A DNA stretch of 64,000 nucleotides from Gammaproteobacteria bacterium. Its GTDB lineage: Bacteria; Pseudomonadota; Gammaproteobacteria; Arenicellales; UBA868. Positions 26,480-35,600 of the stretch are shown here, piece after piece; position 1 is the first letter of the stretch, and every line of letters begins with the position of its first letter. The notes below the pieces were generated by a model, which worked only from the letters and a program-made list of their open reading frames with translations, made no database searches and was not told the origin of the DNA. The position numbers and the translations under genes were made by a program. The DNA is taken from positions 1 through 64,000 of the forward strand of contig JAKUQS010000012.1 in NCBI GenBank assembly GCA_022451485.1, read 5' to 3'.

Positions 26480-27601
26480 CTAGTCCAGCGACGTGCGGTC
26501 ACAATGCACCCTATGGATCGTCGCACTCTCCATGGCAGGCCAGTCGATACTAAGGCCCAGACCGGGCCCTTTAGGTGCATAAACATAACCATCGGCTTGC
26601 GTTCGAATCGTCTCATGCATGCCATATTCAAACGTCTCGTACGGTAGCGGTTGCTCATAAAACGAGCAATTACCGCAACCCAACATGACATGAAGATTCG
26701 CCGCCGAAGGCAAGGTATAGCCCCATGACATCAACTCACATTTCATATTGGCTGCCGACGACACAGCGACAGCGTCACGTGTCGGCGTGATCCCGCCCAG
26801 TATGGTCACGTCGGTCCGGGTGGTCGTCCATACACCGGTTCGCACGGTCTCAGAAAACAACGACAGATCCTGAACCCAATTGCCTGATGGGATGACTGGT
26901 ATCTCAACCTGATCGATCAACGCCCGATACCCCTCCAAATCCCAGTCAGGAAGCGGTGCTTCAAACCAAGTAAAGCCAAGCGCTTCGAGCTCCTGCGCTA
27001 CCCGCAATGCGCTAGCATGGTCGTAATTGTTTTCTGCGTCCAACATTAGCGTCAGATCAGGATACTGGCGACGCGCTTCGCGAGCCAAAGCAAGATCCTG
27101 CTCCGGCACACACCACGTATGAAACTTAATCGCGCGGAATCCCTTGTTGAGAAGTTCCTCAATAAGGTCCATATAAGCCGACACAGTCTCGAACATTGGC
27201 GTACTCGCATAAGATGGAATACGATCACATGCGCCCCCGAGCAATTGATAAATTGGCTGATTCTTAGTTTTTCCCATGATGTCCCAAAGGGCGATGTCGA
27301 TCAGTGACAACGCGCCTGGCGGTTGAGGAAATACACGCGGACGCAAATCATAGAGAATAGCGTCACGATCCAATGGATCTCTATTGATAAGAATAGGTAT
27401 GAGGTGACGAAGAGCCTCCGCCGTATAACGATCATAGCCATAGGATGTAGCATTCCAGACGCCGCCCACCCCCTCAATACCCTCGTCGGTAAAAATTCGA
27501 ATCAGCGTGTTGCTCTGATACTGTTCGGGTAAATCTTCTGACCAGGTATAACGTCGTGTTTCCGGCCCAACCACAGTCACTTCGACACGTTCGATCTTCA
27601 T
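26480..27601 (-). CDS. Enolase superfamily (mandelate racemase/MLE) protein with an unusual third metal ligand
   Basis: A 373-residue enolase-superfamily protein. The capping domain is followed by KFH (K159, H161) and metal ligands D188 (MLDAEN) and E214 (WFEAPL). The third ligand, usually Glu in a GE motif, is Asn241 in PSGNWVQD. Histidine or tryptophan-containing SWGY (about 292-295) is in the place of the usual base region. The protein could be a sugar-acid dehydratase, racemase or cycloisomerase. It lies 106 bases upstream of the dienelactone hydrolase gene and 70 bases downstream of the PPOX gene, all on the minus strand. Confidence 0.8.
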   Translation of the reverse strand: MKIERVEVTVVGPETRRYTWSEDLPEQYQSNTLIRIFTDEGIEGVGGVWNATSYGYDRYTAEALRHLIPILINRDPLDRDAILYDLRPRVFPQPPGALSLIDIALWDIMGKTKNQPIYQLLGGACDRIPSYASTPMFETVSAYMDLIEELLNKGFRAIKFHTWCVPEQDLALAREARRQYPDLTLMLDAENNYDHASALRVAQELEALGFTWFEAPLPDWDLEGYRALIDQVEIPVIPSGNWVQDLSLFSETVRTGVWTTTRTDVTILGGITPTRDAVAVSSAANMKCELMSWGYTLPSAANLHVMLGCGNCSFYEQPLPYETFEYGMHETIRTQADGYVYAPKGPGLGLSIDWPAMESATIHRVHCDRTSLD

Positions 27602-27671
27602 CGTTTCACACCGCCAGGAGAATCATTACAAATAGCAACTTCCGTCACCAAAATTAAACGCCTTACACTCT

Positions 27672-28196
27672 CTAAGGCTTACCGAATGTCGCTATTCGAT
27701 CAACACGACAGACAAACAACACTCGCTTCTCATCAATGCTGGGATCACGAAGCCCATAGGGCGGTTCGTTACCCGTATATTTCTGCCATATTTTGTCGAC
27801 CTGCTGAGTCACCTTGGCACCTGTCTCACCTTCTTCAAGTTCTTCCCGCTCCACTGTACATTTGATCTGTACCCAATGATATGGATTGTCCGGATTCACA
27901 ACTAAGATAGTAAGTTCCGGGTTATTACGTATCCAACCACACTTTGATCGATGTGCGGCCGTATTAACCAACACGTGATCCCCATCATAGTCAAACCACA
28001 TCGGTGTCAGACTCACTCGACCGTCCGGACCGATAAGACCAAGGGTGATAGTGATTGGCCGATCCAGCAACTCCTTGTAGATGGGATCAAGTGAATCTAA
28101 GCTGCTGACGACCTCACGATCGCCAATGGCGAATTGCCCCGGCTGTAATCCTTCGGAAACATCTCTGAATTTAGCAATTGTGATGGTCTGTGACAT
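27672..28196 (-). CDS. PPOX-class (pyridoxamine-phosphate-oxidase-like) F420/FMN-binding protein
   Basis: A 174-residue split-barrel flavoprotein. Residues around ITLGLIGPDGRVSLTPMWFDYDG form the cofactor-binding strand pair typical of F420-dependent PPOX proteins, followed by the VNTAAHRSKCGWIRNNPE segment with its conserved Arg/Lys. It may reduce an enone or imine in the small-molecule set; whether it uses FMN or F420 is not decided. The ribosome site is near ideal (AAAGGAGG, six bases from the ATG). It is the first gene of the minus-strand enolase/hydrolase run and is divergent from the acyl-CoA dehydrogenase. Confidence 0.78.
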   Translation of the reverse strand: MSQTITIAKFRDVSEGLQPGQFAIGDREVVSSLDSLDPIYKELLDRPITITLGLIGPDGRVSLTPMWFDYDGDHVLVNTAAHRSKCGWIRNNPELTILVVNPDNPYHWVQIKCTVEREELEEGETGAKVTQQVDKIWQKYTGNEPPYGLRDPSIDEKRVLFVCRVDRIATFGKP

Positions 28197-28378
28197 AACC
28201 GTCCTCCTTTAAAGCGTGAAATTTTGCGGCGACAGGTGCGCGAGCCACTGTGTCGGAAGCATTTTGCCGATACTATTAGAATAGCGTCAATATTCGTATG
28301 ATCTATGCTTCCTTTCTTTACCGATAAATCACTGTGAAAAAACGTGGCTATTGACCCCTGCTCAAAGAGTGATACCTG

Positions 28379-29569
28379 ATGGCTGTGGTTGCAGAACTCC
28401 TGCGATCTCATATGCCAGCCGATCAAAGCGACTGGCTTGATCTGGCGCAAACGCTAGGCCAAGGGAAACTGCGGGAACGCGCTGCCCGCATGGATGAAGA
28501 AAATCGCTTCCCCTTTGAAAATTATGATGATCTAAGACAAAGCGGACTGCTAGGTCTCACCGTGCCGAAAGAATTCGGTGGGGGCGGTGTGGATTCGGTC
28601 ACCTATGTTGGCGTATTAACGGAAATCGCTCAGGGATGCGCATCAACCGGACTGACCTTCAACATGCACTGCGCCATTATCGACTTTCTAACTCAGATCG
28701 CATCACCGGACCAGAAAAAAAAATACTTTAACGAGGTTGTAAACGATGGCGCCGTGTTGGCCTCTATTACCAGCGAACCAGCGAGTTCTTTTCGTGATGT
28801 TTTTCGAGTAAAAACACAGATTGTCCAAGACGATGACGGTTACCGTCTTAATGGCACAAAAGCATGGTGTTCATTATCAACTGCAGCGCGCTATTACTTT
28901 ACCTGGAGTCGACTAAAGCATTCAGAAACACTCGCCGATGGCCTGTTAAATGTAATGGTTCCCTCGGACCGACCCGGCATCGAGATAATGGATGACTGGG
29001 ACACACTCGGCATGCGGGCAACCGCCTCCAACTCAATCAAGTTCGACAACGTCCGCCTCGAACACGACGAGGTTATTGGTTCCCCGGGGGTAATCTTAAC
29101 TAAAGACCTCAGTTTCTGGTCGCTTGGTTACACTGCAGTGTACGTCGGCATTGCGGAAGCCGCTTATGCGTATTGCTTAGAACACGCACGGACACAACTC
29201 GAGTATTTTGAGGAAGACTCCGCCCAGGCAACCCGCATTCATCGTCAAATCGGGGAACTTTCGATAACCATTGAAAGCGCAAGGCGCGCAACCCAAACAT
29301 TAGTGCTCTTACGAAGTTCGCTGTCGAAGGCAGATCTCACCTATATGCTCAACCAAGCTAAGTATCTTGCGACAGAAGCAGCTTACGACATAGCGCAGAA
29401 AGGTTTGCGTATGATGGGCGGGACTGGCATCAGTCGGAATCTGCCCATGCAACAATACTTGCGGGATGCGATACCCGGTCTAGTAATGCCACCTGCCAAC
29501 GACCGAATCATAGAAACCGTGGGAAAACTGGCGCTTGGCCTGAGCGGAAAAACGCTCGAATTCCGATAG
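28379..29569 (+). CDS. Acyl-CoA dehydrogenase-like flavoprotein without the catalytic glutamate
   Basis: A 396-residue ACAD-fold protein with FAD-binding motifs around ASITSEPAS and LNGTKAW, and the C-terminal GLRMMGGTGISR. The usual YEG(T/A)N catalytic Glu is absent: the aligned segment in RDAIPGLVMPPANDRI has Pro where AliB at 41.7 kb has Glu (KIYEGANDI). Such ACAD-fold proteins often act as flavin-dependent monooxygenases or oxidases (DszC-like) instead of dehydrogenases. The start is the ATG at 28379. A VOC gene follows 20 bases later. Confidence 0.8.
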   Translation: MAVVAELLRSHMPADQSDWLDLAQTLGQGKLRERAARMDEENRFPFENYDDLRQSGLLGLTVPKEFGGGGVDSVTYVGVLTEIAQGCASTGLTFNMHCAIIDFLTQIASPDQKKKYFNEVVNDGAVLASITSEPASSFRDVFRVKTQIVQDDDGYRLNGTKAWCSLSTAARYYFTWSRLKHSETLADGLLNVMVPSDRPGIEIMDDWDTLGMRATASNSIKFDNVRLEHDEVIGSPGVILTKDLSFWSLGYTAVYVGIAEAAYAYCLEHARTQLEYFEEDSAQATRIHRQIGELSITIESARRATQTLVLLRSSLSKADLTYMLNQAKYLATEAAYDIAQKGLRMMGGTGISRNLPMQQYLRDAIPGLVMPPANDRIIETVGKLALGLSGKTLEFR

Positions 29570-29589
29570 CAGCGCGGGGAGAAAAGAAT

Positions 29590-30006
29590 ATGGGCTTAGA
29601 AGTTAAGGGTCTAATGCACGTCGGTTACCGAATTGGTGCACAGGCCGACCAAGTGCCCGCCATTGTAAACTTCTATAAATCAGTTTTTAATCTTGATATC
29701 GATCCTAGCCGCCCCACTATTCCAACGATTCCAGGCGCCTGGGTTCAACTACCCCACTCAACCGTCAAACCCCAGTTCCATCTAATGGTCGCAGACGGAG
29801 TATCACCCGCCGCGCGCAGTGCGCGCCAGGATCCAACACGCACCCATATTGCACTTGTGGTGAAAGATCTTGTCGAGGCAAAAAAACACCTCGAAGCGGT
29901 AGGGGTCGATTATTGGGTTTACAGTGGCTTGGTTGGCATGAATTCTGACCAGGTCTTTTTTGAAGACCCCACCGGCAATCTCTTCGAGCTTCAACAGACC
30001 GGTTAA
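29590..30006 (+). CDS. VOC (glyoxalase/dioxygenase fold) protein
   Basis: A 138-residue vicinal-oxygen-chelate domain protein. The pattern HVGYRIG...VNFYKSVFNLD at the N-terminus, HIALVVKDL in the middle and FFEDPTGNLFELQQ at the end is the standard repeat. Metal ligands are likely the two His and the final Glu. Function ranges from glyoxalase and ring-cleaving dioxygenase to resistance binding. GGGGAG lies about nine bases before the ATG. It is the immediate downstream partner of the atypical acyl-CoA dehydrogenase and convergent with the quinone reductase gene. Confidence 0.83.
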   Translation: MGLEVKGLMHVGYRIGAQADQVPAIVNFYKSVFNLDIDPSRPTIPTIPGAWVQLPHSTVKPQFHLMVADGVSPAARSARQDPTRTHIALVVKDLVEAKKHLEAVGVDYWVYSGLVGMNSDQVFFEDPTGNLFELQQTG

Positions 30007-30039
30007 TTAAAAGTAATGCCCAATGGCTGGCAGCGCCCT

Positions 30040-31020
30040 CTAGACAATAAAAATGCTTGAGCCTGTCGTGCGTCGTTGCGCCAGCTCGGTGTGAGCAACC
30101 ACTGCTTCGGACAGCGGATAACGTTGATTGATTTCTAATCGCAAAGTACCGTCCTCGATTAAACGAAAAAGTACCGCAGCATTGCGGTCACGCTCGATTG
30201 AGTCTTGAACAAAGGTACCAAGTCCGCCACAAGCGACTGAGGCCGAACGCGCTCGGAGCCCGGCCAATGAGACCGAGCTCACGGCACCAGAAGACTGTCC
30301 GTAACTGACCATGCGTCCCCGTTCTGCCAGGCACCCGATGCCTTTTTCAAACGTATCGTGACCAACTGCGTCATAGATCACATCTGCACCCCGTTGGTCA
30401 GTCAGTTCGAGCACTTTCTTCGCAAAATCTTTGTTCGTATACACAACTGGGTAATCACAGCCGTAATTCGCTACATAGGCGGCTTTTTCATCGCTACCCA
30501 CGGTACCGATCACCGTAGCCCCTTTCGCTTTCGCCCATTGGCACAGTAATAAACCAACACCACCCGCCGCCGCATGCACCAAGACCGTGTCGCCGTCACG
30601 CACTGCCCAAGACTCGTGCACTAAATAATGGGCGGTCAGTCCCTGCAAAGTGGCCGCCGCGGCCACTTCATCCGTTGTCTCGAGCCCAATCGGAATCAAT
30701 CGATCTGCGGCAATGATGCGGCGCTCAGCATAAGCACCAAGGACCATGCAATATGCCACGCGATCTCCCTCAACAAAGTCCACCACACCATCACCCACTG
30801 TCTCGATTATCCCGGCGCCTTCCATACCAATGACCGCTGGCAATGATTTAAGGGGATAAGCACCGGAGCGGTGATTAATATCGATGAAATTCAATCCAAC
30901 AGCTGTGTGCCGAAGCTGTACCTCGCCAGGCCCCGGCTCAGAAAGGGAAACCTCTTCCCAGCGCATCACTTCAGGTGCGCCCGTCTCATGAATGCGAATA
31001 GCTCTCGTCGTGTTACTCAT
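30040..31020 (-). CDS. Quinone oxidoreductase (MDR family, zinc-free)
   Basis: A 326-residue medium-chain reductase of the quinone reductase/enoyl reductase type. HAAAGGVG near residue 155 is the NADPH-binding motif and KAKGATVIGT follows; no structural or catalytic zinc cysteine set is present. It reduces quinones, enones or enoyl thioesters with NADPH. The start is the ATG ending at 31020, with CAGGAG about ten bases upstream; an upstream extension overlaps the thioesterase gene. It is the last of a minus-strand run starting with the maleate isomerase relative. Confidence 0.86.
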   Translation of the reverse strand: MSNTTRAIRIHETGAPEVMRWEEVSLSEPGPGEVQLRHTAVGLNFIDINHRSGAYPLKSLPAVIGMEGAGIIETVGDGVVDFVEGDRVAYCMVLGAYAERRIIAADRLIPIGLETTDEVAAAATLQGLTAHYLVHESWAVRDGDTVLVHAAAGGVGLLLCQWAKAKGATVIGTVGSDEKAAYVANYGCDYPVVYTNKDFAKKVLELTDQRGADVIYDAVGHDTFEKGIGCLAERGRMVSYGQSSGAVSSVSLAGLRARSASVACGGLGTFVQDSIERDRNAAVLFRLIEDGTLRLEINQRYPLSEAVVAHTELAQRRTTGSSIFIV

Positions 31021-31069
31021 ATCGTCATTTGCTCCTGACCCAGCACATCCAAAATTAGCCAAACCCCGC

Positions 31070-31552
31070 CTATTTTCTTCGGATATGAAATCGTTTCCAG
31101 CGCACCTCAGCATGCGCGGCTAATTTACCCCTGGAGTGAAGCTCCGAACGATACAGTCCCTCCACTTCATTAAATCGAAGACATTCAGCAACCAGCAGCG
31201 CGGGCTCTTCCAGTGGAGCTGGCCGATGAAAAGTCACTGTAATCTGATGCGTCAGATATACCGGATGTTTAATACCAAAGTGTTCGTTATCCTCTATCGA
31301 GAAATCACCGTAACGATCAATCGTCTCTTTCATCATGCAAGCAGCCGAGTGACAATCAAGCAGCGCTGAAATAATTCCCCCGTTGAGAAAACCAAAACCA
31401 TTGTCATAACGGGCCCCGCCCTGCCAAGTGGCCTTTGTCTGATGGTCAACCACGAATGACTTAAGTTGCAGGCCTTCGGCGTTTCTTGGTCCGCAGCCAA
31501 AACACGTTCCATTGGCATAATAACTATCCTGCAGGGAAGAAGCCTTGGTCAT
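31070..31552 (-). CDS. PaaI-like hotdog-fold thioesterase
   Basis: A 160-residue hotdog-fold protein. CFGCGPRNAEGLQL at the N-terminus and NGFGFLNGGIISALLDCHSA (with the HGGxxxxLxD-like core) identify a PaaI/4HBT-type thioesterase. It probably hydrolyses an acyl-CoA thioester. AGAGGAG lies six or seven bases before the ATG. It is between the quinone reductase and the nitroreductase-family gene, all minus strand. Two cysteines near the N-terminus look like a small metal or structural site, which is unusual for PaaI but common in this subgroup. Confidence 0.82.
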   Translation of the reverse strand: MTKASSLQDSYYANGTCFGCGPRNAEGLQLKSFVVDHQTKATWQGGARYDNGFGFLNGGIISALLDCHSAACMMKETIDRYGDFSIEDNEHFGIKHPVYLTHQITVTFHRPAPLEEPALLVAECLRFNEVEGLYRSELHSRGKLAAHAEVRWKRFHIRRK

Positions 31553-31598
31553 CTACGGTCTCCTCTTGCGGTAGATGACCAGACGGTCACGCCAACCA

Positions 31599-32270
31599 TC
31601 AGCCATCAATGAAAGACGCGATTTCCTCGAGAGGAAGCCGCGCTATATCAGGTACTGTTGCATCTTCTGACGGCAGACCGGCAACCAAGACCATCACCGC
31701 CCGCTCACTGTTGGGGCGATCAAGAATCTCATTGAGAAACCGCATAGGGCTGGGTGTGTGGGTTAGTGTTGCAACACCCGCATCGTGTAATGCTGCAATC
31801 AGGAAACCACTCGCAATACCTACGGATTCCATCGTGTAGTAGTTCTTGAACTGTTTTCCTGAGGCATTAAAGGAAAACTTCTTTAGAAAAATAACAATCA
31901 GACAAGAAGCGGTCTCAAGAAACGGTTTGCTCTCATCTGTGCCTAGCGGCGCTAACGCCTCCAGCCACTCGGCTGATGCCCGATGGTTATAAAACTCATG
32001 CTCCTCCTGTTCCGCCGCGTCGCGGATACGGGCCCGAACAGCAGGATCAGTGACGACAACAAAGTGCCAGGGCTGCATGTTTGCACCACTGGGTGCACTG
32101 CCGGCGGCGCGAATCGCATTCTCAATCACCTGCCGGGGGATCTCGCGAGCACTGTAATCACGGACTGAGCGTCGCTGCTGAATCAACTGCAGAAACTCTG
32201 TTGACCGAGTAATCATCTCATCGTCTGTGCGCTCGACAAAATCAAGCGAAATGAAGGAGTTCTGTTTCAC
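31599..32270 (-). CDS. Nitroreductase-fold flavoprotein resembling iodotyrosine deiodinase
   Basis: A 223-residue FMN-dependent nitroreductase-fold protein. RRSVRDYS and APSGANMQPWHF bind FMN, and KNYYTMESVGIASGFLI gives the dimer helix. The segment around EQEEHEFYNHR to SKPFLE keeps the Glu, Tyr and Lys that hold the halotyrosine zwitterion in mammalian iodotyrosine deiodinase, with the same spacing by recall (Y+21 to K); the C-terminal SEDATVPD motif also matches. Reductive dehalogenation of halotyrosines is therefore likely, though a generic nitroreductase remains possible. GTG start at 32270 has AAGGA 11 bases upstream. Confidence 0.78.
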   Translation of the reverse strand: MKQNSFISLDFVERTDDEMITRSTEFLQLIQQRRSVRDYSAREIPRQVIENAIRAAGSAPSGANMQPWHFVVVTDPAVRARIRDAAEQEEHEFYNHRASAEWLEALAPLGTDESKPFLETASCLIVIFLKKFSFNASGKQFKNYYTMESVGIASGFLIAALHDAGVATLTHTPSPMRFLNEILDRPNSERAVMVLVAGLPSEDATVPDIARLPLEEIASFIDG

Positions 32271-32437
32271 GTTGGCTGATATCCTTGGCCAAACCTTCTT
32301 GCATCACCGTAAGCCATCCTCGTTAACCCATCAAATGATTTACGACGCCGCGCATTGATCGATTGTTAATGTCGAGGTTGTGTTCCAGTCCATTAACGGC
32401 GATTGCGCCCATCGATCCAGGTACTCGCCAATGCGAT

Positions 32438-33166
32438 TCAATGCATCAAGCCCGACAGCAAACTACCGAATCCACTGACTGCAGGTTGAATGCCCAGCCG
32501 ATCGAAGGCAGCCCACACCGTGGCCTGATTGGAGGTGACCACTGGTCGACCCGTTTCGTTCTCAAGTGCCTCTGCAGCTTCCATCGAACGCCAAGCGGTG
32601 CACGAGCAAAAAAGCACATCTGCCTCTGGTGAACAAACGCTCGAGGCAAATTCGACTACTCGGTCAGGATGCTGATCGTTGTAACCCTGATTACCCGCAT
32701 CGCTCGCCACCGGATCCCCGTCCACGTTCAAGACGTCGAACCCCATGTTTTCAAAATAAGAACGCAGGCGAACATTAGCCCATTCGGGATAAGGGCTGGC
32801 AACAGAAATCTTTTTTGCATTGAAATGCTGCAACGCCTGTACTACTGCCGGACTGGTACCTATCGCTGGTACACCCGCCTCTCGCTCGACAAGCGTAATC
32901 ATCTCTTGATCCCAACCCGGACCCTTGTAGAAACTACCGGTGGTGCATCCATAAACGATCAAGTTGACACCTGCCGTCGCAAGATAACGTGCACTGTTCT
33001 CAATCTCCGCGTTCATCCGTTCCATGCCAGATTCATCTGTCGCGTCATTCGTTAACCACATTCTCTGTCCGTGAATCGTCACATTTGTGGGCGCAACGGA
33101 TTGAAAATCGGCTTCACAAGTGGTGTTAGTTGATGGCACCACCACGCCAATTCGAGTTCTGGTCAT
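32438..33166 (-). CDS. Maleate isomerase family protein with both cysteines
   Basis: A 242-residue Asp/Glu racemase-like protein of the maleate isomerase family. The opening RIGVVVPSTNT and central ASPYPEWA are shared with the gene at 22.3 kb. Both active-site cysteines are present: C74 in YGCTTGS and C189 in CSCTAW. These form the thiol pair that adds to the double bond of maleate or racemises substrates. Maleate isomerase or a related racemase is the best call. It is transcribed away from the Gfo/Idh/MocA gene (89-base gap) and lies 167 bases before the deiodinase-like gene. Confidence 0.8.
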   Translation of the reverse strand: MTRTRIGVVVPSTNTTCEADFQSVAPTNVTIHGQRMWLTNDATDESGMERMNAEIENSARYLATAGVNLIVYGCTTGSFYKGPGWDQEMITLVEREAGVPAIGTSPAVVQALQHFNAKKISVASPYPEWANVRLRSYFENMGFDVLNVDGDPVASDAGNQGYNDQHPDRVVEFASSVCSPEADVLFCSCTAWRSMEAAEALENETGRPVVTSNQATVWAAFDRLGIQPAVSGFGSLLSGLMH

Positions 33167-33255
33167 GCGCCCTCCATCAGATATTTTGCTAATCAGCTAT
33201 CTACGATAAGCAGATTGTAGATCCCGCGCAACGGTTTCATCGTTACAATCGAACT

Positions 33256-34230
33256 ATGGCACAGCGTTACGGTATCGGCTTTATCGGCCTCGGCAGCATC
33301 GGGCAACGCATGCTGGTGCCGGCCCAGCAACATCAACGAGTCAAGCCGACCATGGCGTGGGACCCCCAAGCTGACCGATTGTCGCAGACCGTAGCGAACA
33401 CACCTGGCCTGCGGGCAGCTAAAGACGTTAATCATTTGATCACGGACAGTGCCGTTGACATTGTCTACATTGCCTCACCACCCCTGACTCACGCTGAACA
33501 CGCGAACGCGGCGCTAGCCGCCGGCAAACCGGTGCTGTGCGAGAAACCACTCGGGATTGACATCGCAACCAGCGAGGCTCTGGCAGTGCGCGCCACCAAC
33601 AGCGGAATCCCCCACGCTGTCAACTTCATCTATGGCTCGGCGTATCCGGCCGAGCAAATGGCGGAAGCACTGGCACAATGCAAATTCGGCGCGCTAACGA
33701 GCGCACAAGTACAACTGCACCTACCGAACTGGGCAGCGCGGCGCTATGCCGAGGCGCCTTGGCTAATGGCATCAGATCAGGGAGGCTTCGTTCGCGAAGT
33801 ACTGTCTCACTTTGTATATCTTACCGAGCGCCTGTTCGGTCCCACTAAAGTCAATTATTCGTATTGCCGGAAAGGCTCGTCACCTGGAAGCGCCATCACA
33901 GGACTCGTAGCAGAACTTTCCTGCGGCGATCTTACCGTCAACATTCAAGGCAGCACCCTCGGGACAGGCCCCGATGTCTGCAACTACACCCTGTGGGGAG
34001 AGCACTGTTCCTATCGTGTACATGACCTGCATGGATTACAGATCACCACTGGAAAGGACTGGGAAAACGCGAATGCCCCTGGCACAGACCCAGTGAGCAG
34101 CTGGTACCAACGGCAATATGATCAAATCGCCGCAATGCTCGATGGGCGACCACATACACTGCCTGACTTCGCAGCCGGACTGTCGGTGCAACGCGTCATA
34201 GAAGCGCTATTACAAGGCGAATCCACCTGA
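33256..34230 (+). CDS. Gfo/Idh/MocA family oxidoreductase
   Basis: A 324-residue NAD(P)-dependent oxidoreductase. The Rossmann motif GLGSIG (about 10-15), VYIASPP and CEKPLGID with the catalytic Lys are classic. Family members oxidise sugars, inositols, biliverdin or other cyclic hydroxy compounds. The following MFS exporter begins four bases after its stop, so the two form an operon, suggesting a transported substrate. Start ATG at 33256; no strong ribosome site is visible. Confidence 0.87.
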   Translation: MAQRYGIGFIGLGSIGQRMLVPAQQHQRVKPTMAWDPQADRLSQTVANTPGLRAAKDVNHLITDSAVDIVYIASPPLTHAEHANAALAAGKPVLCEKPLGIDIATSEALAVRATNSGIPHAVNFIYGSAYPAEQMAEALAQCKFGALTSAQVQLHLPNWAARRYAEAPWLMASDQGGFVREVLSHFVYLTERLFGPTKVNYSYCRKGSSPGSAITGLVAELSCGDLTVNIQGSTLGTGPDVCNYTLWGEHCSYRVHDLHGLQITTGKDWENANAPGTDPVSSWYQRQYDQIAAMLDGRPHTLPDFAAGLSVQRVIEALLQGEST

Positions 34231-34234
34231 ATCG

Positions 34235-35473
34235 ATGACCAACGCATCACTCGCCCGAGACGTTAAAGTAATGGGGCTGGTTGGCTTGGCCCACGCCGCA
34301 AGCCACTATTTTCACTTGGTGTTGCCACCGCTTTTCCCGATACTCAAAGATGAGTTTGGGGTGAGCTACGCCGCACTCGGCGCCCTGCCCAGCTTGTTCT
34401 TCGCCGCGTCTGGTGTAATGCAAATTGTCTCAGGGTTTCTGGTTGATCGATTTGGTGCCCGCCGTCTGCTACTGCTGGGCTTAACCCTATTGTCTATCAG
34501 CGTGCTGGGATTTGGTTTAGTCTCCGAATTCTGGATGCTTTACCCCCTGGCAGCCCTGGCAGGTGTTGGAAACAGTGTTTTTCATCCTGCCGATCTCGCG
34601 ATCCTAACCGCCAAGGTCAGTCCATCGCGACTGGGCCGCGCCTATGCTAGCCATGCGCTCGCTGGAAATCTGGGTTGGGCGGCTGCACCAATCTGCATCA
34701 TCGGTATCAGCCAATTAACTAATTGGCAAACTGCACTGGTTGTTTCCGGACTGGCCGGTCTCCTCGTCGTCATCCTCTTTGTCATCCTGGGGCGCGATCT
34801 GTCCGATCGAGACCCTGCCGCAGATACGGTCGCCTTTACCGCAGTACCGGTAGGCACGGTACAGGAAAACATTCGTCTCATCTTTAACGCGACAATCATC
34901 TCCTGCCTGTTGTATTTTACTTTTCTCGCCATGGCATTAATTGGCGTGCAAACTTTCGGTGTAGCAGGGCTAATGCAACTGTATATCCTTCCGCTCAACA
35001 CAGCTACGACTGGCCTTGCGGCTTTTCTCGTCGGCTCAGTCATCGGTGTTATTAGCGGGGGATTCGCGGCGGATCGCACTGAGCGACATGACCTGATCGC
35101 GATGCTTGGTATGGGGCTTGCCGCTGGCGCCTTTCTCTCGATTGGTACCGGTTACATTGGTACCAGCCTTTTGCTCCCTTGCCTGATAGTGGCGGGATTC
35201 GTTGCGGGAATGACCACGCCATCGCGGGATATGATGGTTCGCAAAGTGACGCCACCGGGTGCATCGGGACGAATTTTTGGATTCGTTTATTCAGGCCTGG
35301 ACATTGGTTCTGCCGTGATGCCTCTGACACTTGGTATCATTCTTGACTACGCTGAGGCTGACCTGATGTTCTATGCTATCGCTTTGATGTTTGCTTTCAC
35401 GGCTCTCACCGTTCGTTTCGTTAGCACACAGATTGGTCACAAATCTATGACTAATGCTACCCACGACACTTAG
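34235..35473 (+). CDS. MFS transporter (fosmidomycin-resistance-like)
   Basis: A 412-residue MFS protein with about 12 hydrophobic segments. VDRFGARR at the loop 2-3 position and HAASHYFHLVLPPLFP at the N-terminus resemble the Fsr-type efflux family. It follows the Gfo/Idh/MocA dehydrogenase after four bases. Export or import of the dehydrogenase's substrate is likely. Transport direction is not visible in the sequence. Confidence 0.84.
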   Translation: MTNASLARDVKVMGLVGLAHAASHYFHLVLPPLFPILKDEFGVSYAALGALPSLFFAASGVMQIVSGFLVDRFGARRLLLLGLTLLSISVLGFGLVSEFWMLYPLAALAGVGNSVFHPADLAILTAKVSPSRLGRAYASHALAGNLGWAAAPICIIGISQLTNWQTALVVSGLAGLLVVILFVILGRDLSDRDPAADTVAFTAVPVGTVQENIRLIFNATIISCLLYFTFLAMALIGVQTFGVAGLMQLYILPLNTATTGLAAFLVGSVIGVISGGFAADRTERHDLIAMLGMGLAAGAFLSIGTGYIGTSLLLPCLIVAGFVAGMTTPSRDMMVRKVTPPGASGRIFGFVYSGLDIGSAVMPLTLGIILDYAEADLMFYAIALMFAFTALTVRFVSTQIGHKSMTNATHDT

Positions 35474-35600
35474 CCCCATTGACAGTGAACACCAGTTTTC
35501 CCGATACGATGTAAAATCCGGATTCTGTAACAATAGAATACTAGACTCCCCAATTGCCCCTGATAGGGGATTGACTCGACAGCTCTCAGAGGACTCTTCG

